Source: Bacteroidales bacterium (GTDB lineage Bacteria > Bacteroidota > Bacteroidia > Bacteroidales > Azobacteroidaceae). From it: DNA of 64,000 nucleotides. Both the position numbers and the translations under genes were made by a program. The stretch spans positions 28,942-92,941 of the forward strand of contig BHEP01000003.1 of the NCBI GenBank assembly GCA_003851245.1. Direction: 5' to 3'. This document shows positions 18,306 through 27,793 of this stretch, in pieces; the stretch's first letter is position 1; every line of letters begins with the position of its first letter. The notes below the pieces were generated by a model. It did not search any database. It was not told where the DNA came from and saw only the letters and a program-made list of their open reading frames with translations.

Positions 18306-18956
18306 ATGTCAAGAACTAAAAATAATATTCAATGGAAAGTTCCAGAACCTACCTTGCGTAGGCTGCCTTGGTATTTGGCTTTTGTTAAGTTGTTGAAGAA
18401 AAAAGAACAAAGTATTGTTTCGTCAACTCAAATAGCCAAAGAAATCAATGTCGATGCCTCACAAGTAGCAAAAGATCTTTCTTATGTGGATGTGGTAGGC
18501 AAGACACGTGTGGGCTACAATATAGATTCTTTAATACTGGTGCTAGAAAACTTTTTGGGATTTACTAGTCAGCACAAGGCCTTCCTCTTTGGTGTAGGTC
18601 GCTTGGGAGCTGCATTACTGCACGACTCGGGTCTTAATGAATATGGCTTGGAGGTAGTTGCAGGTTTTGATGTAGATCCGGATTTGTGTGGTACGTCTAT
18701 TCAAGGGATTCCTATTTTTCATATCTCCGAACTGCCAAGCTTGCAGGCCAAGCTACATGCTGTTATCGGAATTTTGACAGTGCCAGTGGAAGCGGCGCAG
18801 CCCGTTGCCGAAATGATGATTCTACATGGGCTAAAAGGCGTTTGGAACTTTACCCCCTTTAGAATAAGAGTGCCCCAAAATATTGTTGTCCAAAACACCT
18901 CAATATACGCACACCTCGCCGTGATGTTCAATAGGCTATCTTCGGTTTCTATATAA
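18306..18956 (+). CDS. rex: redox-sensing transcriptional repressor Rex
   Basis: Rex (216 residues) binds DNA when NADH/NAD+ is low and is released by NADH. It controls fermentation and respiratory genes. The N-terminal winged helix includes SSTQIAKEINVDASQVAKDLSYV. The Rossmann domain starts with GVGRLGAALL (about 97-106), and the C-terminal swapped helix is present. Length is normal. A TATATTTG -7 box lies at 18271-18278. Rex is the first gene of a close-spaced run leading into the T9SS genes (FAH gene 25 bp downstream), so it may autoregulate and co-regulate that run. No clear Rex operator was found by eye. Confidence 0.93.
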   Translation: MSRTKNNIQWKVPEPTLRRLPWYLAFVKLLKKKEQSIVSSTQIAKEINVDASQVAKDLSYVDVVGKTRVGYNIDSLILVLENFLGFTSQHKAFLFGVGRLGAALLHDSGLNEYGLEVVAGFDVDPDLCGTSIQGIPIFHISELPSLQAKLHAVIGILTVPVEAAQPVAEMMILHGLKGVWNFTPFRIRVPQNIVVQNTSIYAHLAVMFNRLSSVSI

Positions 18957-18981
18957 ATCTTCCTAATTTTAATTAATCTCT

Positions 18982-19599
18982 ATGAAAATTATTGCCATTG
19001 GCATGAATTATGCGTCTCACAATAAAGAGATGCTTAATTCGTTTAATAATCAGGACCCTACTGTTTTTATGAAGTCAGACTCCTCTCTTCTGAAGGATAA
19101 CAAGCCTTTTTTTATTCCTGATTTCTCCTCGGAGATTCATTATGAAACAGAGATAGTAGTCAAAATAGATAGGCTAGGCAAAAACATTGCTCGCCGCTTT
19201 GCCCATCGCTATTATTCTCAAGTGACTGTAGGTATTGATTTTACTGCTAGGGATCTGCAGCGAAAGCTCAGAGAACAAGGATTGCCTTGGGAAATAAGTA
19301 AGGCTTTTGATGGTTCGGCAGTAGTGGGTGAGTTTGTAGAGCTTAATGAGCTTGATGAAGGCATTCAGAATTTGCCCTTTCATTTAGAGCTCAATGAGGG
19401 GATGGTGCAAGAAGCAAATACGGCCGATCAATTATTTTCGGTCGATGAGATAATAGAGTACGTAAGTCGCTTTTTTACACTGAAGATAGGCGATCTTATT
19501 TTTACTGGAACTCCTGCTGGAGTTGGGGCTGTAAAAGTTGGAGACCACTTGCAGGCTTATATCCAAAAGCGCAAATTGCTGGATTTTTATGTCCGATAG
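18982..19599 (+). CDS. fumarylacetoacetate hydrolase family protein
   Basis: The 205-residue protein is a short FAH-superfamily member. Family motifs are IAIGMNYASHNKEM at the N-terminus, EIHYETEIVVKI with metal-binding glutamates, VGIDFTARDLQ, KAFDGSAVVGEFV, and DLIFTGTPAGVG near the C-terminus. Such proteins are C-C hydrolases or oxaloacetate decarboxylase/tautomerases, and the exact substrate cannot be read from sequence. The gene is 25 bp from rex and 23 bp before porU, so it sits in the same transcription unit. Confidence 0.9.
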   Translation: MKIIAIGMNYASHNKEMLNSFNNQDPTVFMKSDSSLLKDNKPFFIPDFSSEIHYETEIVVKIDRLGKNIARRFAHRYYSQVTVGIDFTARDLQRKLREQGLPWEISKAFDGSAVVGEFVELNELDEGIQNLPFHLELNEGMVQEANTADQLFSVDEIIEYVSRFFTLKIGDLIFTGTPAGVGAVKVGDHLQAYIQKRKLLDFYVR

Positions 19600-19622
19600 C
19601 AAAGAAATGTAAAAAGAACTAA

Positions 19623-22600
19623 ATGTGTATGAAAAATTATAAACTAAGGTTCAGTGTTTTGTGTTCCGTCTTATTTCTATCCCTCACTTTTGTGCTGTTC
19701 GCACAAAATGATCCGGCTCTGAGATATACGCAAAACTCTAAGCTAGCAACAGGAAAATGGATTAAGATAGAAGTCACCCAAAATGGTATCTATAAACTTA
19801 GCTACGAAGAAATAAAACAAATGGGTATTGACGATCCCACAAAGGTCAATCTTCATGGCTATGGAGGATGGATTTTAGAGGCCGATTTCTTACAATACCC
19901 TTACTTAGATGATCTTCCTGAAGTGTCTGTGTGGATTAATAAGGGGACTGATGGCATTTTTGGCCCTGGTGATTTCCTATTGTTTTATGCCAGAGGTCAC
20001 ATAAAGTGGGAGTATAATAGTGTCAGCGATGAGTATGTGCATCAAAACAATCCTTATTCTACTTCTGGGGCCTATTTTCTTACACAGGGCAGTAGGGGAC
20101 CTAGAGAAATGGAAGCCTTTGTTTCAGAGGTAAATACAGTACAAAATATCACTGTTTTTGATGATTATGCCTTAGCCGAAAAAGATTTGACACCAGCAGC
20201 AAAAGCCCATACAGGGAGAGAGCTTTTTGGAGAGTCTTTTATAGGAAAAAATACGCAAGATTTTGAGTTCAACATTCCTGGCATTATAGATTCGGAAGGT
20301 AAACTTAGGTATACCTTTGCCGCATCTGCAAATAGGGTAACGCCACTATCTGTTTATGTCGATGGCAAATTAATATCTACCCAATCAATGAACACTCATG
20401 ACCCTCAGTATACTAGGGGAGTAATGATAAATAAGATGGAGAGGTGGACTGAATCCAAGAGTGAAAAAATCGTAGTTAGGATAAATTATCCTGCCGCCAA
20501 TCAGCCTTTTGCTAGCTTGAACTACATTCGCCTCAATATGGAAAGGCAGCTGAAAGGCTATGGGGAAGATTTCACTTTTTTTAGGAGTAAGAAAAGTATC
20601 AACAAGGCTACTCGTTTTGAAATAGAGAGGGCCCAGTCCAACTTTTTGATTTTTGATGTTAGCAGCAATACCACTCCACTTTTGGTAACTAGCACTTTTG
20701 ATCAAGGAGTCCTGCATTTTGGTATACCTGCAAGCGATTCACTTCGTGAGTTTGTATTGGTAGATCCGACTAAGAGTTTCTTAAAAACAAAGCTGCTAGG
20801 AGAGATTAAAAATCAAAATTTACATGCTCTTAGCCAAGCCGACATGCTTATTATAGCTCCCTCAATATTCTTAGAGCCTGCAGCAAAATTGGCAAGCGAA
20901 CACGAAAAACGCGATGGGCTAAAAGTTCATGTAGTCGATGCCGCACTTATTTACAATGAGTTTTCTTCCGGCGTAAGTGACGTTACGGCTTACCGTCGCT
21001 TTATGAAAATGTTTTATGATAGGGCAGCCAGCGAAAGTGAAAAGCCACAATATTTGTTAATGTTTGGGGATTCCTTTTTCGACAACAGATTTATTATTCC
21101 TGATGCCAAGGGTCTTAATAAAGCCAATTTTTTGATGTCTTATCAGGTCGAAGAGTCTTTGAATGAAAGTAACTCCTATGGAACTGACGATTATATTGGT
21201 TTCTTAGATGACAATGAAGGCGTGAGAATTGCGTCCGACAGGCTAGATCTGGGAATAGGAAGGTTTCCGGTACGGACAATAGAAGATGCTCGTAATGTAG
21301 TAGACAAGGTAATTGCCTATATGAACAATGCCAATCAGAGTGCGTGGAAAAATAGACTGCTCTTTGCTGCCGACGACTCTGATCCTGGCGGCACCTATTG
21401 TTCGCACGCTCTCGAGGCCGATCAATCGGCCCTCATTGTTGAAAATGTTTATCCCGACTATATGGTAAGCAAGGTATATATGGATGCTTTTAAACAAGTG
21501 CTGGTCAATGGTAAAAAGACATACCCCGATGCAAATAAAAAGCTAAATGAGGCATTTAAAAATGGAATCCTTGTTTTTAACTATACCGGACACGGCAGTA
21601 CAACAGCTCTATCGGGCGAAAATCTGATCGACATAAAGGCTATTAATCAGATGAACTTCCCCAACCTTCCTCTTTGGATTACTGCAACCTGCGATTTTAG
21701 TTGGTATGATGGTGTCACCACTTCTGCAGGAGAAGCCGTCTTGCGGCATAAAAATAGTGCTGGTATTGCCCTGTTTTCTACAACCAGACCTGTCACTTCC
21801 TACAATAATTTTATGTTAAATAAGGAATTAACAACAAATTTGTTTCTTAAAAAAGATGGCAAGTACCCTCGCTTGGGCGATGTGATAAGACAGAGCAAGC
21901 TTGCCCTGAATGTAAATGCCAATAAATTAAATTACATGCTTATTGGTGATCCTGCATTAAGGCTCAATTATCCTAAAAGCGAATTGATTGTAAAGACTAT
22001 CAATGGTAAAGAACTAGGGGATGAAACAGTAAATTTCAAGGCAATGGATCATATTGAGCTCAAGGGGGTGGTTTTAAATCCGCTTGGAGAAATTGACACC
22101 GAATTTGATGGACTTCTTTATACCAGCCTCTTTGATTCACAGCAAGAAATGTCGTCAGTATTGGCAAGGGACAATAAATATTTCACTTATAACGACTATC
22201 CATATACCGTGTTTGCCGGTACAGATTCTGTAAAAAAAGGAGAGTTTACGGTAAAATTTATGGTTCCCCTAGATATTTCTTATGATGCTAATAATTTGGG
22301 AAAAATAAATTTCTATGCCAGCAACTCTAATACAAGGGAAGAGGCAAAGGGAAGTTTTAAAAATTTTAGATTCTTTGGAACCAATGAAGATGGCAATATA
22401 AGTGATAAGGGACCCGAAATTTTGTCGGTATATTTGAATACTCCTCAGTTTAAGGATGGCGATAAGGTAAATGCCAGACCCTATTTTGTCGCTGAAGTAT
22501 CGGATATAAATGGGATAAATATTGCTGGTTCCAGCCTAGGTCACGACCTCATGATATGTATAGACAACAATCCTTTATGGACCTATTCATTGAATAATTA

Positions 22601-23069
22601 TTTTGTCTCCAAACCAGGAGCAATAGGAAAGGGGCAGATTTATTTTTCAATTCCTGAGCTACCAGCAGGCTCGCACGAACTTGTTTTTAGGGTTTGGAAC
22701 TTACTGAATATTTCCAGCACCAAATCCCTTAATTTTATTGTAGATCCCAGCCTTAGCCCGCAATTGTTTGATCTAAGAGCCACGAGTAATCCGGCAAAGG
22801 AAAGCACATCGTTTCTACTTAGTCACGATAGGCCCGAAACAGATCTTGAGCTCGAAGTATTTGTCTTCGATGTGTCGGGCAAACGTGTGTGGAGTACAAA
22901 GGAAAATATTGTAGGAGCATACTCAGAATTTTCTCCTATAGAATGGGATTTGCGTACAAATCAAGGATCTAGGGTAAAACCAGGAGTGTATATTTATAGG
23001 GCTTCCATAAAAACAAAAAATAGTAATGAGGCAACAAAATCTAAAAAAATTATCATTTTAGGACAATAA
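19623..23069 (+). CDS. porU: type IX secretion system sortase PorU
   Basis: PorU (1148 residues) is the outer-membrane C25-family (gingipain-like) sortase that removes the C-terminal signal of T9SS cargo and attaches it to A-LPS. A signal peptide occupies about residues 1-28. The peptidase domain has LLMFGDSFFDNR, the catalytic His657 in NYTGHGS and Cys690 in TATCDFSWYD. The C-terminus (about 1060-1148) is itself a CTD/FlgD-like beta domain ending GVYIYRASIKTKN..., as known for PorU. Starts at 19623 and 19629 are both possible. porV follows after 75 bp, matching their known functional partnership. Confidence 0.95.
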   Translation: MCMKNYKLRFSVLCSVLFLSLTFVLFAQNDPALRYTQNSKLATGKWIKIEVTQNGIYKLSYEEIKQMGIDDPTKVNLHGYGGWILEADFLQYPYLDDLPEVSVWINKGTDGIFGPGDFLLFYARGHIKWEYNSVSDEYVHQNNPYSTSGAYFLTQGSRGPREMEAFVSEVNTVQNITVFDDYALAEKDLTPAAKAHTGRELFGESFIGKNTQDFEFNIPGIIDSEGKLRYTFAASANRVTPLSVYVDGKLISTQSMNTHDPQYTRGVMINKMERWTESKSEKIVVRINYPAANQPFASLNYIRLNMERQLKGYGEDFTFFRSKKSINKATRFEIERAQSNFLIFDVSSNTTPLLVTSTFDQGVLHFGIPASDSLREFVLVDPTKSFLKTKLLGEIKNQNLHALSQADMLIIAPSIFLEPAAKLASEHEKRDGLKVHVVDAALIYNEFSSGVSDVTAYRRFMKMFYDRAASESEKPQYLLMFGDSFFDNRFIIPDAKGLNKANFLMSYQVEESLNESNSYGTDDYIGFLDDNEGVRIASDRLDLGIGRFPVRTIEDARNVVDKVIAYMNNANQSAWKNRLLFAADDSDPGGTYCSHALEADQSALIVENVYPDYMVSKVYMDAFKQVLVNGKKTYPDANKKLNEAFKNGILVFNYTGHGSTTALSGENLIDIKAINQMNFPNLPLWITATCDFSWYDGVTTSAGEAVLRHKNSAGIALFSTTRPVTSYNNFMLNKELTTNLFLKKDGKYPRLGDVIRQSKLALNVNANKLNYMLIGDPALRLNYPKSELIVKTINGKELGDETVNFKAMDHIELKGVVLNPLGEIDTEFDGLLYTSLFDSQQEMSSVLARDNKYFTYNDYPYTVFAGTDSVKKGEFTVKFMVPLDISYDANNLGKINFYASNSNTREEAKGSFKNFRFFGTNEDGNISDKGPEILSVYLNTPQFKDGDKVNARPYFVAEVSDINGINIAGSSLGHDLMICIDNNPLWTYSLNNYFVSKPGAIGKGQIYFSIPELPAGSHELVFRVWNLLNISSTKSLNFIVDPSLSPQLFDLRATSNPAKESTSFLLSHDRPETDLELEVFVFDVSGKRVWSTKENIVGAYSEFSPIEWDLRTNQGSRVKPGVYIYRASIKTKNSNEATKSKKIIILGQ

Positions 23070-23144
23070 AGCCATATAAAATTGAGTTTATCAAGCATTG
23101 TGAACAAGAAGAAAAATAATCCTAAAAATATTAAGTGATAAAGA

Positions 23145-24332
23145 ATGAAAATAAGTAAATTTATATCAATTTTGCTGCTTGCCTTGAGCCTACAAACCCT
23201 TGTTTTTGCTCAAAGCCAATCCGACAATTTGAAAAATCAGTTCAATCCACTCATAGTAGGGGTGCCCTCATTGATGATAGCCCCCGATGCTAGAGGAGGA
23301 GGTATGGGCGACGTGGGGGCAGCCACCGACCCAGATATTGCCTCGCAGCACTGGAACCCTGCCAAATATGCCTTCGCATACAGCAAGGCTGGAGTAGGAT
23401 TGTCCTACACTCCTTGGTTGCGAAGTATTGTCGACGATATTGATTTGGCCTATTTGTCGGGCTATTATAAGATAGGCGATTCCGATAGGCAGGCCGTAGG
23501 TGCTTCTTTACGTTATTTTTCTTTAGGGCAAATAACTCTAAACGATGTTATGGGAGGATCTATGGGGGAAGCCAATCCATACGAAATGGCATTAGATTTG
23601 AGCTATTCGCTAAAATTCTCAGAGACCTTTGCTGGAGCTGCAACCTTTCGCTATATTTATTCTGATTTGGGAGTAACAACAAGCGAGGATGGCCTGAGGC
23701 CAGGGTCGGCTTTTGCTGCCGACATTGCCGGTTATTATTCCAACTACTTGATGCTAGGAAATAGTGAGTGCCTGCTGGGTTTGGGTTTCAATATTTCTAA
23801 TATAGGAACTAAAATTTCTTTTGATGAAGGAAGTACCAACGCCTTTATTCCCACCAATTTGCGGATAGGAGGCTCTCTCTTAATGCCATTGGACGACTAC
23901 AACACCATATCTTTCAATCTTGATGCAAGCAAATTATTGATTCCTACACCTCCCGATTATAAGAGTATGGCTACCGAAGAAGAAAAAAATGATGCTAGGG
24001 ATATATATAACGACATATCGTCGATTTCAGGAATTTTCAAATCTTTTTCAGATGCTCCCGGAGGGATGAAGGAGGAGTTTAAAGAAGTTATGTGGTCTAT
24101 GGGAGTAGAATATGCCTATGACCGTCAATTTATGGTAAGGGGAGGTTATTTCTATGAAAGCCCCGATAAGGGAAATCGTCAGTATTTCTCTGTGGGCGCA
24201 GGTTTTAAGATGAACGTTTTTCAACTCGATGCAGCCTATCTGATATCTACAGTACCTTCCAATCCTTTGGACAAAACACTTAGATTTAGTTTGAGTTTTG
24301 ATATGGATGGCTTAAGAAGTTTAATGCGATAA
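23145..24332 (+). CDS. porV: T9SS outer-membrane shuttle protein PorV (LptO)
   Basis: PorV (395 residues) is a FadL-like outer-membrane beta barrel that carries T9SS cargo from the translocon to PorU. It has a signal peptide ending near ALSLQTLVFAQ. The family signature segments PSLMIAPDARGGGMGDVGAA and DIASQHWNPAKYAF follow directly. The barrel region has alternating hydrophobic strands and ends with an aromatic/hydrophobic terminal strand. Position directly after porU supports the assignment. Confidence 0.95.
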   Translation: MKISKFISILLLALSLQTLVFAQSQSDNLKNQFNPLIVGVPSLMIAPDARGGGMGDVGAATDPDIASQHWNPAKYAFAYSKAGVGLSYTPWLRSIVDDIDLAYLSGYYKIGDSDRQAVGASLRYFSLGQITLNDVMGGSMGEANPYEMALDLSYSLKFSETFAGAATFRYIYSDLGVTTSEDGLRPGSAFAADIAGYYSNYLMLGNSECLLGLGFNISNIGTKISFDEGSTNAFIPTNLRIGGSLLMPLDDYNTISFNLDASKLLIPTPPDYKSMATEEEKNDARDIYNDISSISGIFKSFSDAPGGMKEEFKEVMWSMGVEYAYDRQFMVRGGYFYESPDKGNRQYFSVGAGFKMNVFQLDAAYLISTVPSNPLDKTLRFSLSFDMDGLRSLMR

Positions 24333-24334
24333 TA

Positions 24335-24817
24335 ATGAATAAGATACGTATAGGCTTTGGCTATGATGTTCATAGATTGGTAGGCGGTAGAGAGCTGTGG
24401 CTAGGCGGCATTCGTTTGCCATATCATATGGGTCTTGAAGGGCATTCAGATGCCGATGTTCTGATTCATGCTCTTTGTGATGGCATATTGGGAGCAGCAA
24501 ATTTGCGAGATATAGGCTTTCATTTTCCTGATAAAGATGCAGAGTATAAAAATATAGACAGCAAAATTTTGCTAGCTCAAACAATGGAACTTTTAAGAAC
24601 TGAGGGTTTTGAACTCGGAAATGTTGATATAACAGTCATTGCCGAAGCACCCAAACTAAACCCTTATATACCTCAAATGAAAACCTGCTTGGCAGAAGTA
24701 ATGAGGGTAAAAGAGGCTGATATTTCTATAAAGGCAACAACCTCCGAAAAAATAGGCTTTGTAGGTCGAGAAGAAGGTTTGGCAGCTTATGCCTCGGTTC
24801 TAATATACAAGGATTAA
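24335..24817 (+). CDS. ispF: 2-C-methyl-D-erythritol 2,4-cyclodiphosphate synthase
   Basis: IspF (160 residues) closes the cyclodiphosphate ring in the MEP isoprenoid pathway. The zinc ligands are visible: Asp11 and His13 in GFGYDVHRL and His45 in DADVLIHALCD. The substrate segment DIGFHFPDKD and the C-terminal KATTSEKIGFVGREEG are typical. It starts 2 bp after the porV stop, so it is co-transcribed with T9SS genes although the pathways are unrelated. Confidence 0.97.
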   Translation: MNKIRIGFGYDVHRLVGGRELWLGGIRLPYHMGLEGHSDADVLIHALCDGILGAANLRDIGFHFPDKDAEYKNIDSKILLAQTMELLRTEGFELGNVDITVIAEAPKLNPYIPQMKTCLAEVMRVKEADISIKATTSEKIGFVGREEGLAAYASVLIYKD

Positions 24818-24833
24818 TTATCATTTAAGAAGT

Positions 24834-26513
24834 ATGAAAACACATTATACATCAAAAATATTTTGTTTTGCGGCTTGTTTCTTTTGTGTTTTCACTTCTC
24901 TTTTTTCTCAAAACACCCCCTTGTATAGAATTATTCTAAAAGACAAGGGAACTTCTCAATTTCAAATAGATAAGCCTCAAGACTATCTTTCGCCAAAAGC
25001 TATTTTGCGAAGGACAAATCAGGGTATTGCCATTGATAGCACAGACTTACCTATTGATAGCTTGTATTTGTCGCAGATAGAAGACAGAGGTGGCATAATA
25101 AGGTCAAAAAGCAAGTGGGTAAAAACAGTGGTCGTGGCCTGTGTCGATTCATCTGTTGTAGAGGATATAGGCTCCCTGCCCTTCGTGGAGGACATAGTTT
25201 TGGTGTGGTTAAATAAATCAGGCATAGCCGAGGATTACTATTTTGAACTAGCTGAAGATGCTCAACAAGATACAGAGCAAGACAAAGGCATTATACCGTT
25301 TGATTCAGCTACAGATATTCCTAAAGATATAAATTATTATGGTACAGCATTCCATCAAATAAATATGTTGCAAGGGCATTATTTGCACGAAGCAGGTTTT
25401 AGAGGCGAAGGAATGACAGTGGCTATTATTGATGGTGGATTTGGTGGAGTTGACAAAATAAGTCAGCTGTCAAAAGATAGGATTTTAGGGGTAAAAAACT
25501 TTACCCATATAAGAAAACACCCTTATAATTGGGATAATAGTCATGGTACGCATGTGCTTTCTACCATGCTAGCCAATGCGCCAGGACAAATAGTTGGGAC
25601 GGCACCCAATGCCAATTACTATCTTTTGTCGACAGAAGTTACCGACGACGAGTTTCCTGTAGAGGAAGATTATTGGATTGCTGCCATTGAGTATGCCGAT
25701 AGCATTGGGGTGGATGTCTGCAATACCTCTCTGGGGTATACTAGCTTCGATATACCTCAAATGAATCACCAAACAGCAGAATTAGATGGACATACCGTCT
25801 TGATAAGTCGTGCCGCAGGAATGGCAGCTCAAAAGGGAATGCTTCTCTTCAATGCTGCAGGCAATGAGGGAAATAAATTATGGAAAAAGATTAGTTTTCC
25901 GGCAGATGCCAAAAATATCGTTACCGTAGGTTCTGTTGACGCTCAGGGCATTGTTTCCTCTTTTTCTTCGCGAGGAATGAGTGCCGACGGGAGAGTTAAG
26001 CCCAACCTAATGGCGCAGGGAACACGGGCTGCTTATATTGATAGAAATGGAGGCCTTACCTTTGGTAATGGAACTTCTATAGCCTCTCCCATACTTGCAG
26101 GAATGGGAGCCTGTATTTGGCAGGCTCTGCCAAATTTGACAAATATGGAGATTATAGATCTCTTGCATAAGTCAGCAAGTCAATGGCAGTATGCCGATTC
26201 TACTTATGGCTATGGAATACCCAATATTTATGCGGCATACTCCTCCGAAGTTCCTACAGGATTGAGTATGATAGACAAGGATTTATCAAAAGTTTTATTT
26301 TTTGATACTGTAAGTAACCTGCTTTATATAAAGCTGAATGCAGAGGATCTTTTAAGAGCTAGATGCACAATATATAATACTTTGGGGCGTATTGTCTTGG
26401 ACGATTCGCAATTTGATGCCGCCATAAACTTATCGTTCTTATCTAGGGGTATTTATTTGGTATCACTAAGAGTAGGCGCCGAGCGTGTAGTCGTAAAAAT
26501 AGCAAAAGCTTAA
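24834..26513 (+). CDS. secreted subtilisin-like serine protease (S8), probable T9SS cargo
   Basis: The 559-residue protein has a signal peptide (about 1-25), a propeptide-like region with LSPKAILRRTNQGI, and an S8 catalytic domain with Asp200 (AIIDGGFGG), His237 (NSHGTHVLS) and Ser415 (GNGTSIASP). The last 80 residues form a beta domain ending SRGIYLVSLRVGAERVVVKI, which resembles the type A T9SS sorting domain. It would therefore be exported and processed by the adjacent PorU/PorV. It lies 16 bp after ispF and 2 bp before xseA. Protease specificity is unknown. Confidence 0.9.
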   Translation: MKTHYTSKIFCFAACFFCVFTSLFSQNTPLYRIILKDKGTSQFQIDKPQDYLSPKAILRRTNQGIAIDSTDLPIDSLYLSQIEDRGGIIRSKSKWVKTVVVACVDSSVVEDIGSLPFVEDIVLVWLNKSGIAEDYYFELAEDAQQDTEQDKGIIPFDSATDIPKDINYYGTAFHQINMLQGHYLHEAGFRGEGMTVAIIDGGFGGVDKISQLSKDRILGVKNFTHIRKHPYNWDNSHGTHVLSTMLANAPGQIVGTAPNANYYLLSTEVTDDEFPVEEDYWIAAIEYADSIGVDVCNTSLGYTSFDIPQMNHQTAELDGHTVLISRAAGMAAQKGMLLFNAAGNEGNKLWKKISFPADAKNIVTVGSVDAQGIVSSFSSRGMSADGRVKPNLMAQGTRAAYIDRNGGLTFGNGTSIASPILAGMGACIWQALPNLTNMEIIDLLHKSASQWQYADSTYGYGIPNIYAAYSSEVPTGLSMIDKDLSKVLFFDTVSNLLYIKLNAEDLLRARCTIYNTLGRIVLDDSQFDAAINLSFLSRGIYLVSLRVGAERVVVKIAKA

Positions 26514-26515
26514 AA

Positions 26516-27748
26516 ATGGAGTTTCTCAAACTTTCGGAGTTAAATTCTTTGCTTGCCAAGACTATCAAAGAAAATTTCTTATCCTACTATTGGATTGTGG
26601 CCGAAATAAGCGATTTACGAGTCAATCAGACCAGTGGTCACTGTTATTTAGAACTTATAGAAAAAAACGAAAAAACAGGAGCCTTATTCGCCAAGGCACG
26701 GGCAAATATATGGAATAGCACCTTTCAGGTTATTAAACCTTATTTTAAATCTGCTACCGGGCAAGAATTGGTGTCGGGTATTAAGGTTCTCGTAAAAGTT
26801 GGTTTGGAGTTACATATTCTTTATGGTTATAGTCTTACCATATATGATATTGATCCTAGCTATACCTTGGGCGACCAAGAAAGAAAGCGCAAAGAAATCA
26901 TTGACCAGCTAGAAGAAGAGGGTGTTTTGAACTTAAATAAGGAATTAGAATTGGCAATTTTGCCTCAAAGGATTGCCATTATAAGCTCTTCAACAGCTGC
27001 TGGTTTTGAAGATTTTATGGCACACCTGCAAGAAAACAAAGAGGGCTTAGTGTTTTACACCCATCTTTTTCCCGCTTTAATGCAGGGTCAGCAAACGGAA
27101 CCTTCTATTATTGAGGCTCTCGACAAGATATATCTTCATAAAGACGATTTCGACCTTGTAGTAATTATTAGAGGAGGTGGAGCTAGCACCGATTTATCGG
27201 CTTTCGATTCTTATTTGCTTGCTGCCAATTGTGCGCAATTTCCCCTACCTATCATCACCGGTATTGGGCATCAAAGAGATGAAACAGTTTTAGATATTGT
27301 GTCTTATAAGCGAGCCAAAACACCTACTGCTGCGGCTGATTTCCTAATTGGCATCTTATTGGAGCGTCTTGATGATCAGACAAAACTTCAAAATAGCATT
27401 ATTGGTAGGATAGAAGCCTTATTGACAGGGCATAATTCGGATCTTAACAATAAGAGCTTTAAAATTCAAGGAGGTTTCAGCGAACTCTTGAATAAACACA
27501 GCAACAATATAAACACAATGGCTCACCAATTGATAAGAGCCTCGGAGCACTTGCTGCATAACAATAAAAGCAAATTGGAAGGCGTAGAGAAATATATACA
27601 AATGTCTTCCCCCGAATATATACTTTCTAAGGGATATTCTATAACAAGAATTAAAGGCAAGGCTATTTTTGATGTGGGAGAACTTAAAAAAGGGGACAAA
27701 ATAGAAACTACTTTCAAAAAAGGAAGAGTAAGTAGTCGAGTAGAATGA
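26516..27748 (+). CDS. xseA: exodeoxyribonuclease VII large subunit
   Basis: XseA (410 residues) is the catalytic subunit of exonuclease VII, which degrades single-stranded DNA. It has the N-terminal OB fold (about 1-100, YWIVAEISDLRVNQTSGHCYLEL), the catalytic domain with LPQRIAIISSSTAAGFEDF and VVIIRGGGASTDLSAFD, and TGIGHQRDETVLD. A helical C-terminal region follows. The gene normally works with xseB, but no xseB follows: the convergent EEP gene ends 45 bp away. It closes the rex-porU run. Confidence 0.95.
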   Translation: MEFLKLSELNSLLAKTIKENFLSYYWIVAEISDLRVNQTSGHCYLELIEKNEKTGALFAKARANIWNSTFQVIKPYFKSATGQELVSGIKVLVKVGLELHILYGYSLTIYDIDPSYTLGDQERKRKEIIDQLEEEGVLNLNKELELAILPQRIAIISSSTAAGFEDFMAHLQENKEGLVFYTHLFPALMQGQQTEPSIIEALDKIYLHKDDFDLVVIIRGGGASTDLSAFDSYLLAANCAQFPLPIITGIGHQRDETVLDIVSYKRAKTPTAAADFLIGILLERLDDQTKLQNSIIGRIEALLTGHNSDLNNKSFKIQGGFSELLNKHSNNINTMAHQLIRASEHLLHNNKSKLEGVEKYIQMSSPEYILSKGYSITRIKGKAIFDVGELKKGDKIETTFKKGRVSSRVE

Positions 27749-27793
27749 GCTCTATATAATAAAATGTAATACAATCCTTGCAGGGTAGGGGGC

